Of a stretch of 64,000 bases of DNA, positions 24,449 to 33,952 are shown piece after piece. The notes under the pieces were generated by a model that saw nothing but the letters and a program-made list of their open reading frames with translations, was not told the origin of the DNA and made no database searches. Made by a program: the position numbers and the translations under genes. The DNA is from Pseudomonas huaxiensis. GTDB taxonomy: Bacteria; Pseudomonadota; Gammaproteobacteria; Pseudomonadales; Pseudomonadaceae. How positions within the stretch are numbered: the stretch's first letter is position 1; each line of letters begins with the position of its first letter. The DNA lies in NCBI RefSeq assembly GCF_003231275.1, contig NZ_QKVL01000026.1, forward strand, positions 1 to 64,000, read 5' to 3'.

Positions 24449-25819
24449 TTAACGCACGCCCGACTGATTCAGGGCCGCTGGGGTGAAGTCAGCCTGGCTG
24501 GCAGTGAAGCCGAAGTCGTAGGCCTTCTTCTCTTCGTTCTTCATGCCCAGCGCCAGGTAACGGCCCGATTGCAGGTCGTAGATGGCTTCCAGGGTGTACC
24601 ACGGCACTTCCACGTTGTAGTAGTCCTGGGAATGGGCCTCGGATACGCGCCACAGTTGGTCACGACCGTCGTACTGGTCGATCACCGCCGCTTGCCAGGT
24701 GTCTTCGTCGATGTAGAAGTCACGTTTGGCGTAGATGTGGCGCTGGCCTGGTTTCAGGGTCGCGACCACATGCCAGACGCGGCGCAGCTCGTAGCGGGTC
24801 AGGTCCTGGTTGATATGGCCCGCCTTGAGGATGTCGGCGTACTTCAGGGTTGGCGAGTCCAGCTTGTAGCTGTTGGAGGCGATGAACATCTCCTTCTTGC
24901 CTTCCAGCTTCCAGTCGTAGCGGTCTGGCGCACCGTTGAACATGTCCAGGTTGTCGGAAGTCCGCAGACCGTCGGCAGCAGTACCCGGACCGTCATAGGA
25001 CACCTGCGGCGCCTGACGCACACGGCGCTGCCCGGCGTTGTAGACCCATGCCTTGCGCGGTTCCTTGACCTGGTCGAGGGTCTCGTGGACCAGCAGTACG
25101 GTACCGGCCAGTCGCGCCGGAGCGGTCACTGCCTGTTTGAAGTAGAACAGCACGTTGCCTGGATTTTTCGGGTCATAGTCCTTCATCTTGTCGCGGAAGA
25201 CGAATTGGTCCTTGAAGTACACCAGGCTATAGCTGCCGTTGGGCTGCGGCGTGGCCTGGGTCACCAGGCGAGTCACGCTGCCGCCACGGTAGCGGGTGAT
25301 GTGGTTCCAAATCACCTCAATGCCGCTTTTCGGAATCGGGAACGGAACCGCGACCTGGAAGTTGTTCAGGCCGTTGCCGCCCTCGACCAGGGTAGTGGCC
25401 GTCGCGTTCTGCTTGATGGCGGCGAACACGTCATCCGGCACGGTGGAACCGCGGTGGGTCGGGTATACCGGGAGCTTGTAGGTCTCGGGGTAGCGCTTGA
25501 ACATCGCGACCTGGCCAGGCGAGAGCTTGTCCTTGTACTGGTCGACGTTCTGCGCGGTGATGGTGAACTTGGGTTGTTCACTGCCGTACGGGTCGGACAG
25601 GAAACCCTTGGCGTCGACGCTACCGGCAGTCTTCGTCAGCGGCTGCCAGGCAGTGATGGAACCGTCGGCGTTACCGGCCTTTTCCGCCCCCATCGGGGTC
25701 AGCGTTGAGCCCAATTTGGCCGCTTCATCGGCGGAAACGGCAGCCATTACACTGGTCGCCAGCAGGGACAGGCCCAGCACACCGGCTTTCAGCAGAGTCT
25801 TGGTGGTTTTCATTGTCAT
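24449..25819 (-). CDS. DUF1329 outer-membrane-associated protein
   Basis: 456-residue secreted protein with a Sec signal peptide (residues 1-27, ending SVMAA). The family is related in fold to the LolA/LolB outer-membrane lipoprotein-sorting group. It is nearly always encoded with a DUF1302 protein, and the 24-base gap to that gene here indicates one operon. In P. putida the pair has been linked to growth on fatty acids, alcohols or esters; the biochemical role is unsettled. Recognisable stretches are GGNGLNNFQVAVPFPIPKSG and RRVWHVVATLKPGQRHIYAKR. AGGAAG precedes the first ATG. Confidence 0.8.
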   Translation of the reverse strand: MTMKTTKTLLKAGVLGLSLLATSVMAAVSADEAAKLGSTLTPMGAEKAGNADGSITAWQPLTKTAGSVDAKGFLSDPYGSEQPKFTITAQNVDQYKDKLSPGQVAMFKRYPETYKLPVYPTHRGSTVPDDVFAAIKQNATATTLVEGGNGLNNFQVAVPFPIPKSGIEVIWNHITRYRGGSVTRLVTQATPQPNGSYSLVYFKDQFVFRDKMKDYDPKNPGNVLFYFKQAVTAPARLAGTVLLVHETLDQVKEPRKAWVYNAGQRRVRQAPQVSYDGPGTAADGLRTSDNLDMFNGAPDRYDWKLEGKKEMFIASNSYKLDSPTLKYADILKAGHINQDLTRYELRRVWHVVATLKPGQRHIYAKRDFYIDEDTWQAAVIDQYDGRDQLWRVSEAHSQDYYNVEVPWYTLEAIYDLQSGRYLALGMKNEEKKAYDFGFTASQADFTPAALNQSGVR

Positions 25820-25843
25820 GTTCTTCTTCCTGAATCAATGCGC

Positions 25844-27745
25844 TTAGAAGTTCACGCCGAAGCTGAGGGCGACGAAGTCGCGGTCATCCACGGTGGTGTA
25901 CTTACCGTCGAAGAAGTTGGTGTACGACAGGTTGGCGGTGTAGGTGTTCTGGTATTCGGCCTCCAGACCGAGGCTGACGGCCTTGCGACCTTCCTCGAAG
26001 TTGCCGCCAGGACCAGGCGAGTAGCCTTCCACGTCGTGGGACCAGGCCACGCTAGGCTTGAGGTTCACACCGGCGAATACGTCCGGGTAGTCCCAGATGG
26101 CGCGTGCACGGTAGCCCCAGGAGTTGGCGGTGGTGAAGCCGTCGTTCTCGCAGTAGCGGGTCAGGTTGTTCTTGTCCGCAGCGGCCAGGGTGCTGGCGTT
26201 CAGCGATGCGCAGCGACCATTCGGCAGCGGGCCAGGGCCGTACACCGGGTCACGGCCATAACGCGCCTTGGAATTGCTTTCCAGACCACCGACGTGGGTC
26301 CAGCCGACTTCACCTACCAGTGTCAGGCGGCTGGCGCCCATGACCTGATCGAAGAAGTGGGTGAAGGTGGTTTGCAGTTGGGTGATTTCCTTGCGGCGAT
26401 ACCCTGGCTGGTCTGCGCCCGGGCTGCCCTTGAGTACCGACGCGGTCGGATCCAACGGAGTGAGGCCGGAATAGAGAATATCGGTAGTGTTGAGCTGCAC
26501 CGGCGCATTCGGACGGTAGCTGACCTCACCACTCCACGCGGTACCGGTAGGCAACGTGGTGGAGAAGCTCAGGCCATACAGGCGAATGTCTTCAGGGTAT
26601 TCGACGTAGTAACTGGAGTTACCCGCGACCACCAGCGGCAGCAACGTCGGTGCCGCTGCCACGGCCTGGGCCTGGCTCAGGCCGTTGGCCATCAGCCGGG
26701 CGACCAGGTTGTTCGCGCTATAGGCGCTGGCTGGACCGCCCTTGCCGCTGAAGATCGGCGCACGGCTGTGGTAGTTCATGAAGTAACCACCGAACTCGGT
26801 GTTCAGCGGCTCGAACATGTATTTCAAGGCTACACCGAACTGGCCACCGTCACGGGCATCGCGGTCGCCGTCACGGCGCACGATCACACCCTCGTCAGGT
26901 GAGCCGTAATTCACGCCCAACTGGGACAGCGCGTTACGCACGGCCGGAGAAGCGATGCTGGATTGTTTCGCCAATATGGCCAGGTTGCGGTCACAACCGT
27001 CGGCGATAACGTCAGGCTGCGAGAAAAACGTCCCGCAGTTATCCACCACGGTCTGGTCCCACTCGAGCTGGTAGAAGGCCTGAGCCGACAAGTTGTCGGT
27101 CAGACTCTGGGAAATGTAGAACATGTTGACCGGGATCAGGCCTTCCTTGATCTCGGCACCCGGACGACGAAACGCAGACACGTCGATCGGGTTGACGGAG
27201 TTGATACCGCTGCCGATGAAGGTACTTTCACCCCAGTTCACCACCTGCTTGCCGAGACGAACGGTGCCCGGCAGATCGGCAATGGCGTAGTTGTGGTACA
27301 CGAAGGCGTCGAGAATCTGCCCACCGGAGGACTGTGCGCCTTCCTTGCGGTTCGAGTCGCTGATGTCCTTGAACTCGCGGTGTTCGTCCTTCAGCTCGAA
27401 GTCATACCAGTACTTGCCCCGGACGAAGACGCCGGTGTCGCCGTACTTGAGCTCCAGGTCATGGATGCCCTTGAAGATCTTCGAGAAGGTTTCACCGCGT
27501 TTGAAGTTCAGGTGACCGTCGTCGGAGGTCTGCGAGAGGCCGCGACCACCGTTGTTGGCACCGATCAGGTTCTTGTTGGCGTTCTCGGTGGACCAGCTCG
27601 CACCGACCGACAGCGACGAGTCGAAACTCCCCTCGATCTCACCGATATTGAAACTGACGGCGAATGCTGGACTTGCAAGCGTAGAAGCGAGGCTGACGGC
27701 CAGGGGCAGTTTCGCCCGGCGCCAGAACAGATTTACTGATGTCAT
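25844..27745 (-). CDS. DUF1302 outer-membrane beta-barrel protein
   Basis: 633-residue secreted protein. It starts with a signal peptide (to about residue 29, SPAFA) and ends in an aromatic C-terminus (VALSFGVNF), typical of outer-membrane barrels assembled by BAM. Conserved stretches include RLGKQVVNWGESTFIGSGINSVNPIDVSAFRRPG near residue 160. It probably forms a channel or platform for hydrophobic substrates, with the DUF1329 protein as its periplasmic partner. It is first in the operon; the 27746-28030 gap upstream should hold its promoter, but I see no convincing consensus. The adjacent acyl-CoA ligase and LuxR genes suggest uptake or handling of acyl compounds. Confidence 0.8.
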   Translation of the reverse strand: MTSVNLFWRRAKLPLAVSLASTLASPAFAVSFNIGEIEGSFDSSLSVGASWSTENANKNLIGANNGGRGLSQTSDDGHLNFKRGETFSKIFKGIHDLELKYGDTGVFVRGKYWYDFELKDEHREFKDISDSNRKEGAQSSGGQILDAFVYHNYAIADLPGTVRLGKQVVNWGESTFIGSGINSVNPIDVSAFRRPGAEIKEGLIPVNMFYISQSLTDNLSAQAFYQLEWDQTVVDNCGTFFSQPDVIADGCDRNLAILAKQSSIASPAVRNALSQLGVNYGSPDEGVIVRRDGDRDARDGGQFGVALKYMFEPLNTEFGGYFMNYHSRAPIFSGKGGPASAYSANNLVARLMANGLSQAQAVAAAPTLLPLVVAGNSSYYVEYPEDIRLYGLSFSTTLPTGTAWSGEVSYRPNAPVQLNTTDILYSGLTPLDPTASVLKGSPGADQPGYRRKEITQLQTTFTHFFDQVMGASRLTLVGEVGWTHVGGLESNSKARYGRDPVYGPGPLPNGRCASLNASTLAAADKNNLTRYCENDGFTTANSWGYRARAIWDYPDVFAGVNLKPSVAWSHDVEGYSPGPGGNFEEGRKAVSLGLEAEYQNTYTANLSYTNFFDGKYTTVDDRDFVALSFGVNF

Positions 27746-28035
27746 CGACGCTACTCCATGTACTTTATTTTTATGGCAGTGAGTCCTTCAATGAAACGGA
27801 GGCCGATCGGTCGCCAGACTGGCAGGGCGTATGTCGGTGCGCTGCATGCGCATTCCCCATTCCTCAAAATCCCCTGACCCGACTATAGCCAGCAGGTAGT
27901 AGTGCTTGATCCCTCTAAAGTGTGATTTGCACATCACCCTCGCTCATGGCAGGGCCAGAGCAGGTGGTCTACAAGCTGGCTGGGCAAGAATGGCTGATAT
28001 TTTCCATTTCACAAGGCCGCGGGGCCTCTGGAATG

Positions 28036-28063
28036 CGGCCCGCGTCAGTCAAGACGCGGGCCG
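28036..28063 (-). terminator. GC-rich hairpin after acyl-CoA ligase gene
   Basis: CGGCCCGCGTC and GACGCGGGCCG form an 11-bp stem with a 6-base loop just past the ligase stop. The minus-strand sequence that follows lacks a U-tract, so termination may be inefficient or Rho-assisted. Confidence 0.5.
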
Positions 28064-28070
28064 GTGCGGC

Positions 28071-29753
28071 TTACAGGGTGGAAAGAAAAGCGCTGTTGCT
28101 GGCCTGCCACTCGACGATGTCGATGCGGATACGCTTCTTGTCGAGCTTGCCGACACTGGTCTTGGGAATTTCGGTAACAAGGGCGATCTGACTGGGGATT
28201 GCCCACTTGTTGATGTGCCCCAGCTCGACGAACGGCTTCAAGTGTTCCTTCAATACCCGCGCATCGATGCTCGCCCCTTCCCGCACCACCAGCAGCGCGA
28301 ACGGGCGCTCGCCCCACTGCGGATCGGCGATGCCCACCACGGCCACCTCGCGGACGGCCGAGTGGCGGCTGATGAGGTCTTCCAGGTCGAGTGACGACAC
28401 CCACTCGCCGCCGGTCTTGATCACGTCCTTGATGCGGTCGCGGATGTCGATCACGCCCATGCTGTCGAGGGTCGCCACATCGCCGGTGTGCAGCCAGCCG
28501 CCGGCCCACAGTTCCTCGCTCTTGGCCTCTTCACGGTAGTAACCCATGGTCAGCCACGGCGCACGCAGGACCAGTTCGCCTTGAGCTTCGCCATCGGCCG
28601 GGAGGAATTTGCCGTCGCCATCGACGATCGCCGCTTCCACCAGGGGCACCGGCACGCCGGCCTTGATCCGATAGGTGACGCATTCGTCCTCGCTGCCGGC
28701 CAGCAGCTCTTCATTGAGGTGCGCACAAGCCACCAGCGGGCAGGTCTCGGACATGCCGTAGGCGGCGGTCAACTGGATGCCGCGGGCCTTGGCCGCCTCG
28801 TACAGCGCGCGGTTCAGCGCACTGCCGCCGATGATGATCTTCCAGCCGCCGAAGTCCTCTTGCTGCGCGCCCTTGGCGTTGAGCAGCATCTGCAGGATGG
28901 TCGGTACGCAGTGGGAGAAACTGACTTTCTCGTCACGCCACAACTTGACCAACAGTTCCGGATCGTAACGCCCCGGGTACACCTGCTTGAGGCCGAGCAT
29001 GGTCGCGACGTAAGGAATGCCCCAGGCGTGAACGTGGAACATCGGCGTGATGGGCATGTAGACGTCGTCGGTGCCGAGCAGGCGGATGCTGTCGATGCTA
29101 CCGGTAACAGTGGCCACCCCCATGGTGTGCAGCACCAATTGGCGGTGGGTGAAGTAGACGCCCTTGGGATTACCGGTGGTGCCGGTGGTGTAGAAGGTGG
29201 TGGCGACGGAGTTTTCGTCGAAGTCCGGGAAGTCGTAGTGCGGGCTGGCGGCGGCCAGCAGTTGCTCGTACTCGCCGACCAGGCCAGGCAACTCGGCGGT
29301 TTTCTCGGGGCCATCGGTGAGCAGGATGGTTTTTTCCACCGTGGTCAATTGCCCGGCAATCGCCTGGTAGAGCCCGACGAACTCGCTGTTGACCAGCACG
29401 AAGCGGTCGTCGGCGTGGTTCATGGTGTAGAGGATCTGCTCCGGCGACAGGCGCACGTTGATGGTGTGCACCACCGCGCCGATCATCGGAATGGCAAACA
29501 TGCACTCCAGGTAGCGATGGCTGTCCCAGTCCATCACTGCCACGGTATCGCCGGCCTTGACCCCGGCTTCGGTGAGCACGTTGGCCAGGCGGGCAATGCG
29601 CTCGTTGAGGGTCAGGTAGCTGTAGCGCAACTGGTCGCGGTAGACGATCTCGCGGGTTTTCTCGTAGCGGCTGCCAGACATGAGCAGGCGCTTGATCAAC
29701 AGCGGAAACTGATACGCACCCTCGGCGGGGGCGATGATACGGGTCTGCAACAT
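28071..29753 (-). CDS. Fatty-acid-CoA ligase (medium/long chain)
   Basis: 560-residue adenylate-forming enzyme that activates a carboxylic acid with ATP and CoA. The AMP motif is TTFYTTGTTGNPKGVYFTH near residue 185, with YGMSET near 325, the hinge WLHTGDVATLD, and the C-terminal catalytic lysine in PKTSVGKLDKKRIR. The profile fits the medium-chain FadD/AlkK-like group. It lies upstream of, and in the same direction as, the DUF1302/DUF1329 operon, as in P. putida PP_0763-type clusters, so products may feed beta-oxidation. Exact chain length cannot be read from sequence. Confidence 0.83.
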   Translation of the reverse strand: MLQTRIIAPAEGAYQFPLLIKRLLMSGSRYEKTREIVYRDQLRYSYLTLNERIARLANVLTEAGVKAGDTVAVMDWDSHRYLECMFAIPMIGAVVHTINVRLSPEQILYTMNHADDRFVLVNSEFVGLYQAIAGQLTTVEKTILLTDGPEKTAELPGLVGEYEQLLAAASPHYDFPDFDENSVATTFYTTGTTGNPKGVYFTHRQLVLHTMGVATVTGSIDSIRLLGTDDVYMPITPMFHVHAWGIPYVATMLGLKQVYPGRYDPELLVKLWRDEKVSFSHCVPTILQMLLNAKGAQQEDFGGWKIIIGGSALNRALYEAAKARGIQLTAAYGMSETCPLVACAHLNEELLAGSEDECVTYRIKAGVPVPLVEAAIVDGDGKFLPADGEAQGELVLRAPWLTMGYYREEAKSEELWAGGWLHTGDVATLDSMGVIDIRDRIKDVIKTGGEWVSSLDLEDLISRHSAVREVAVVGIADPQWGERPFALLVVREGASIDARVLKEHLKPFVELGHINKWAIPSQIALVTEIPKTSVGKLDKKRIRIDIVEWQASNSAFLSTL

Positions 29754-29892
29754 GGGAGTCCCTTTTCTGGAGTTGCACGGGGCATGGACAAAGCTGTCCT
29801 TACTCTAGAACGGGCCAGCGGAGGTCAAATCAGCCAAAGGAATGATTTGGCCGCCATTCGACCGAACGGTCATACCGTCCGGCCGCCTCTTT

Positions 29893-30522
29893 TCAGCGTA
29901 TTTCGCTGAACGCGATCTTGATCCCGAGGGCGATCAGCACGGCGCCCATGGTGCGGTCGAACCAGTGCCCCATGCGGGCAAAGCCGGCGCGCACGCGGGC
30001 CTGGCTGAACAGCATCGCCACCAGGCAGAACCACAGGCCGGTGGCCAGCGCCAGGTACACGCCGTAACCGGCCTGGACCAACAACGGCGTATGCGGGTTG
30101 ATGACCACGGTGAACAACGACAGGAAAAACAGCGTGGCCTTGGGGTTCAGGCCATTGGTCATGAAACCGGCGACGAAGGCCGCGCGCGGCGTGCGCTCGA
30201 CGGTGGAAACCTGAATCGCCTCGCCGCCCGCGCCTGCCGGCTTGGCGCGCAGAGCCTTGAAGCCGATGTACACGAGGTAGGCGGCAGCGGCCCATTTCAG
30301 CGCATTGAACAGCATGATCGACTGCGACACGATCAGGCCGATGCCCAGCAGCGAGTAGCCCACATGCAGGAAAATCGCCGTGCCCACGCCGAAGGCGGTC
30401 CAGGTCCCGGCGCGGCGACCGTGGGTCACGCTTTCGCGCACGACCACGGCGAAATCCGGGCCGGGGCTGGCGACGGCCAGCAGGTGAATCAGCGCGACCG
30501 TGAGAAATTCTGCCCAATACAT
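29893..30522 (-). CDS. LysE/RhtB-family amino-acid exporter
   Basis: 209-residue inner-membrane protein with five to six hydrophobic segments and the family motif SPGPDFAVVVRESVTHGRRAG near residues 19-39, plus NGLNPKATLFFLSLF near 122. Relatives export amino acids or homoserine lactone-type compounds. The substrate is not predictable. It stands alone between the acyl-CoA ligase gene and a REPIN. Confidence 0.85.
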   Translation of the reverse strand: MYWAEFLTVALIHLLAVASPGPDFAVVVRESVTHGRRAGTWTAFGVGTAIFLHVGYSLLGIGLIVSQSIMLFNALKWAAAAYLVYIGFKALRAKPAGAGGEAIQVSTVERTPRAAFVAGFMTNGLNPKATLFFLSLFTVVINPHTPLLVQAGYGVYLALATGLWFCLVAMLFSQARVRAGFARMGHWFDRTMGAVLIALGIKIAFSEIR

Positions 30523-30594
30523 GAAAAGCGGCTCCTGGTAAAAATGAGGGGAGTACCTTAACGATTCATAACTTGTTACAACAGATACAGTTGA

Positions 30595-30658
30595 TCACTG
30601 GCAAGCCAGCTCCCACAGGCACTTGAGCCCAACCCTGTGGGAGCTGGCTTGCCAGCGA
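30595..30658. repeat. REPIN
   Basis: TCACTGGCAAGCCAGCTCCC... (30595-30618) and CTGTGGGAGCTGGCTTGCCA... (30635-30658) form a near-perfect inverted repeat around a 16-base loop. It is the same family as the copy at 15.6 kb. It lies between divergent genes. Confidence 0.82.
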
Positions 30659-30725
30659 TTAGGTTTGACCCTCCCCCAAGGGTCAACCCCTACTCTGCGC
30701 CCTTTCCCCAAGGGCCCCGCCACAC

Positions 30726-31301
30726 ATGACCCAACGCATCCTGATCATCCTCGGCCACCCAGCGCCCGACAGTTTCTGCGCCACCCTCAGCCAGCACTAC
30801 GCCGACGCCGCCCGCGAGGCAGGCCATGACGTGCGTCTCCTCAGCCTTGGCGACCTCGCTTTCGACCCCATCCTGCGCCAGGGCTACCGCCAGGAGCAGC
30901 CGCTGGAACCCGACCTGCTCAAAGCCCAACAGCACATCACCTGGGCCCAACGCCTGGTGCTGGTCTACCCGGTCTGGTGGGGCGGCGTGCCAGCGCTGCT
31001 CAAGGGTTTTCTCGACCGGATATTGCTGCCGGGCTTCGCCTTTCGCTACAAGAGCGGCTCGCCCTTCCCGGAAAAACTCCTGGCCGGCCGCACCGCCCAC
31101 CTGCTGGTGACCCTCGACACCCCGCCCTGGTACTTCCGCTGGATCTACGGCGCGCCCGCCCTGCACCAGATGCGCCGGACCACCCTGGCCTTCTGTGGTA
31201 TCCGTCCGGAAAAAACGCTAACGTTCGGCCCGGTTCTCCACTCCACGCCGCGGCGCCGCCAGTCCTGGCTACAGCAGGCCCGCGCCCTGGCCCTGCATTG
31301 A
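30726..31301 (+). CDS. NAD(P)H quinone oxidoreductase, flavodoxin-like
   Basis: 191-residue flavodoxin-fold reductase of the NQO1/KefF group. It shows the flavin phosphate loop ILIILGHPAPDSFCATL (residues 5-21) and the FMN/FAD loop PVWWGGVPALLKGFLDRILLPGFAF (about residues 80-105). It is expected to reduce quinones by two electrons in the cytoplasm. The MerR regulator gene follows after 11 bases and may control it in response to electrophiles. Confidence 0.83.
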   Translation: MTQRILIILGHPAPDSFCATLSQHYADAAREAGHDVRLLSLGDLAFDPILRQGYRQEQPLEPDLLKAQQHITWAQRLVLVYPVWWGGVPALLKGFLDRILLPGFAFRYKSGSPFPEKLLAGRTAHLLVTLDTPPWYFRWIYGAPALHQMRRTTLAFCGIRPEKTLTFGPVLHSTPRRRQSWLQQARALALH

Positions 31302-31312
31302 AAGGATGTTCG

Positions 31313-31672
31313 ATGTACATCGGCGAAGCCGCCCGCCTCTCCGGCACCACCATCAAGTGCATCCGCCACTACGAAAGCATCGGCCTGCTGCCACCGGCGA
31401 AACGCCTGGGCAAGTACCGCATCTATGACCCGCACGACGTCGAGCTGCTGGGGCTGATCAAATGCGCGCAGCGGCTCGGCTTTACCCTCCGCGAGATGCA
31501 GGCTCTAATGGCCGACGGACAGATTTCCCTGGAGCGTGCCCGCCAGGCCATCGCCGGCAAGAGCACGCAACTGCGACAGCGGATCGACGACCTGCAACGG
31601 CAATTCGATGAGTTGCAGGCGTTCGACGCCGGTCTGCAGCAGCTTGCGGACAGCTGCTTCCCCCTTCTTTAA
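31313..31672 (+). CDS. MerR-family transcriptional regulator
   Basis: 119-residue regulator with the MerR winged helix at residues 1-70 (YIGEAARLSGTTIKCIRHYESIGLLPPAKRLGKYRIYD) followed by a dimerisation coiled coil. It has no metal-binding cysteine set of the CueR/ZntR kind; only one Cys lies near the C-terminus. It is probably co-transcribed with the quinone reductase just upstream and may autoregulate that pair. Confidence 0.83.
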   Translation: MYIGEAARLSGTTIKCIRHYESIGLLPPAKRLGKYRIYDPHDVELLGLIKCAQRLGFTLREMQALMADGQISLERARQAIAGKSTQLRQRIDDLQRQFDELQAFDAGLQQLADSCFPLL

Positions 31673-31697
31673 TCCGTCACCGATCCAGGAGCCTTTC

Positions 31698-32654
31698 ATG
31701 ACCCATGCCGTCTTTCTCGACCACAGCTCGCTGGACCTCGGAGATCTTGACCTGAGCGGTCTGCGCGGCTGCTTCGAGCGTTTCGACGTCCACCCCGCCA
31801 CCGCTCCCGAGCAGGTCGCCGAGCGACTGCGCGGCGCCAGCGTGGTAATCAGCAACAAGGTCATGCTCGACGCCGCCACCCTCAAGGCCAGCCCGGACCT
31901 GAAACTGATCCTGGTGGCCGCCACCGGCACCAATAACGTCGACCTGCAGGCTGCCCGCGCCCAGGGTATCGTGGTCAGCAACTGCCAGGGCTACGGCACG
32001 CCGTCGGTTGCCCAGCACACCCTGACACTGCTGCTGGCACTGGCCACTCGCCTGCCGGACTACCAACAGGCTGTCGCCGCCGGCAAATGGGGCCAGGCCA
32101 AGCAGTTCTGCCTGCTGGATTTCCCTATCGTCGAGCTGGAAGGCAAGACCCTTGGCCTGCTCGGTCACGGTGAACTGGGCAGCGCGGTCGGGCGCCTGGC
32201 CGAGGCCTTCGGCATGCGCGTCCTGCTCGGCCAACTGCCGGGCCGGCCGCCGCGTGAAGACCGCCTGAGCCTGGACGAATTGCTACCCCAGGTCGACGCC
32301 CTGACCCTGCACTGCCCGCTCAACGACAGCACCCGCCATATGATCGGCGCGGCGCAACTGGCGCTGCTCAAGCCCGGCGCCTTTATCGTCAACACCGCAC
32401 GCGGCGGGCTGATCGACGAACAGGCATTGGCCGACACCCTGCGCGCGGGTCATCTGGGCGGTGCGGCGACCGACGTGCTTTCGGTCGAGCCGCCCGTCAA
32501 CGGCAACCCACTGCTGGCGCCCGATATCCCGCGCCTGATCGTCACTCCGCACAGCGCCTGGGGCGCGGTGGAAGCGCGGCAGCGCATCGTCGAGCAGTTG
32601 AGCGAAAACGCTCGCGCGTTCCTTGGGGGCAGCCCACGGCGGGTGGTCAGCTAA
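31698..32654 (+). CDS. D-2-hydroxyacid dehydrogenase (hydroxypyruvate reductase-like)
   Basis: 318-residue NAD(P)-dependent dehydrogenase. The Rossmann motif is LGLLGHGELGSAVG near residue 150. Catalytic Arg lies in NTARGGLIDE, the Glu in LSVEPP and the His in TPHSAWG near residue 285. Length and motifs fit glycerate dehydrogenase/hydroxypyruvate reductases; glyoxylate is an alternative substrate. The ATG at 31698 follows AGGAG. A longer upstream frame would overlap the MerR gene and lacks family similarity. Confidence 0.82.
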   Translation: MTHAVFLDHSSLDLGDLDLSGLRGCFERFDVHPATAPEQVAERLRGASVVISNKVMLDAATLKASPDLKLILVAATGTNNVDLQAARAQGIVVSNCQGYGTPSVAQHTLTLLLALATRLPDYQQAVAAGKWGQAKQFCLLDFPIVELEGKTLGLLGHGELGSAVGRLAEAFGMRVLLGQLPGRPPREDRLSLDELLPQVDALTLHCPLNDSTRHMIGAAQLALLKPGAFIVNTARGGLIDEQALADTLRAGHLGGAATDVLSVEPPVNGNPLLAPDIPRLIVTPHSAWGAVEARQRIVEQLSENARAFLGGSPRRVVS

Positions 32655-32705
32655 GCCAAGGCGGGTTCTGTTAGACTTCGCCACTTTTTTCAGGAGCCGC
32701 CGTCC

Positions 32706-33704
32706 ATGGACCCGCGCAGTGAAGTGTTGCTTCGTCAGGCCGATCTGTTCACAGGCCCGCTGTTGCTCGCCGGGTTACCGGCCGACAGCCTGCTGGGCAC
32801 CTTCAGCCAGGCGCTGGGCTGGTCCTGGCACGCCGGCGACCAGGCAACGCTGGACGCCCGTTACAGCGGACGCAGCCACTACGGCGTCGACGTACCAGAG
32901 GTGCCGTTCGACGGCGCCGTGCTGTTCCTGCCCAAGTCCCGCGACCTGGCCAACTACCTGCTCAACGCCCTCGCCTCGCGCCTGGGCGGCCGCGAGCTGT
33001 TTCTGGTCGGGGAAAAACGCGGCGGCATAGAGGCGGCGGCCAAGCAACTTCACGCCTTCGGCAAACCGCGCAAGCTCGACAGCGCTCGCCACTGCCAGTT
33101 GTGGCAGGTGACCGTGGAACACCCGCCCGTCGCGCAGCCGCTGGAAAGCCTCGCGGAACGATTCGAACTGCCGCTGGCCGACGGCCCGTTGCAGATCGTC
33201 AGCCTGCCCGGCGTGTTCAGCCATGGCCGGCTGGACCGTGGCACCGCGCTGTTGCTGGAGCATCTGGACGGTCTGCCCTCCGGTCATGTGCTGGACTTCG
33301 GCTGCGGCGCCGGGGTGCTGGGCGCGACGATCAAACGACGTTATCCACAGAGCCGGGTCACCCTGCTCGACGTCGACGCCTTCGCCGTAGCCAGCAGCCG
33401 CCTGACCCTGGCGGCTAACGGTCTGGAAGGCGAGGTGATCAGCGGCGACGGGATCGACGCCGCACCTCGCGGACTGGACGTCATTCTGAGTAATCCGCCG
33501 TTCCACACCGGGGTTCACACCAATTACCAGGCCTCGGAAAACCTGCTGAAAAAATCCGCCGAACATCTGCAAAAATGCGGCGAAATTCGGCTTGTTGCCA
33601 ACAGTTTCCTGCGCTATCAGCCGCTGATCGAAGGCGCGCTGGGCAACTGCGAAGTGCGTGCCCAAGGCCAGGGATTCAAAATCTACCGGGCACTGCGGTC
33701 GTAA
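32706..33704 (+). CDS. rsmC: 16S rRNA m2G1207 methyltransferase RsmC
   Basis: 332-residue protein with two tandem Rossmann-like domains. The N-terminal half is a degenerate methyltransferase domain. The C-terminal half has the SAM motif VLDFGCGAGVLGATI near residue 198 and the catalytic NPPFHTG near 263. It methylates guanine 1207 of 16S rRNA in the small subunit. It appears to be an independent gene; CAGGAG lies just ahead of the start. Confidence 0.9.
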   Translation: MDPRSEVLLRQADLFTGPLLLAGLPADSLLGTFSQALGWSWHAGDQATLDARYSGRSHYGVDVPEVPFDGAVLFLPKSRDLANYLLNALASRLGGRELFLVGEKRGGIEAAAKQLHAFGKPRKLDSARHCQLWQVTVEHPPVAQPLESLAERFELPLADGPLQIVSLPGVFSHGRLDRGTALLLEHLDGLPSGHVLDFGCGAGVLGATIKRRYPQSRVTLLDVDAFAVASSRLTLAANGLEGEVISGDGIDAAPRGLDVILSNPPFHTGVHTNYQASENLLKKSAEHLQKCGEIRLVANSFLRYQPLIEGALGNCEVRAQGQGFKIYRALRS

Positions 33705-33750
33705 AAACTTCGCTTGCCGAAACGGTTTTGCGAAGGCAGAATCCGCTCCG

Positions 33751-33922
33751 TCCTAGGGGAGTAGTCTCCCGCGAGCGCCCTGCTCGCCTGGTGCGACGTC
33801 AACATACTTGGTCCTCAGACCATGGCGCGCACGACCCACGGTCCGCACAGACGGATCCAGGGTTTGACAAGACCTATGACACGCACACCTTACCCGGGGC
33901 GGGAAGGCTGTACGTGTCATAG
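33751..33922 (+). ncRNA. yybP-ykoY manganese riboswitch
   Basis: The leader of the UPF0016 gene carries the conserved pieces of the Mn2+ riboswitch in order: GGGGAGTAG (33756-33764), a GC-rich stem, CGTCAACATACT (about 33797-33808), GACCTATG (about 33871-33878) and CACACCTTACCC. A closing stem pairs TATGACACG with CGTGTCATA near the end. The gene downstream is a known Mn exporter family, which fits this riboswitch. Mn2+ binding would raise exporter expression. Confidence 0.87.
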
Positions 33923-33952
33923 CCGTGTCGACCCGCCCCCGTAGGAATCCTG

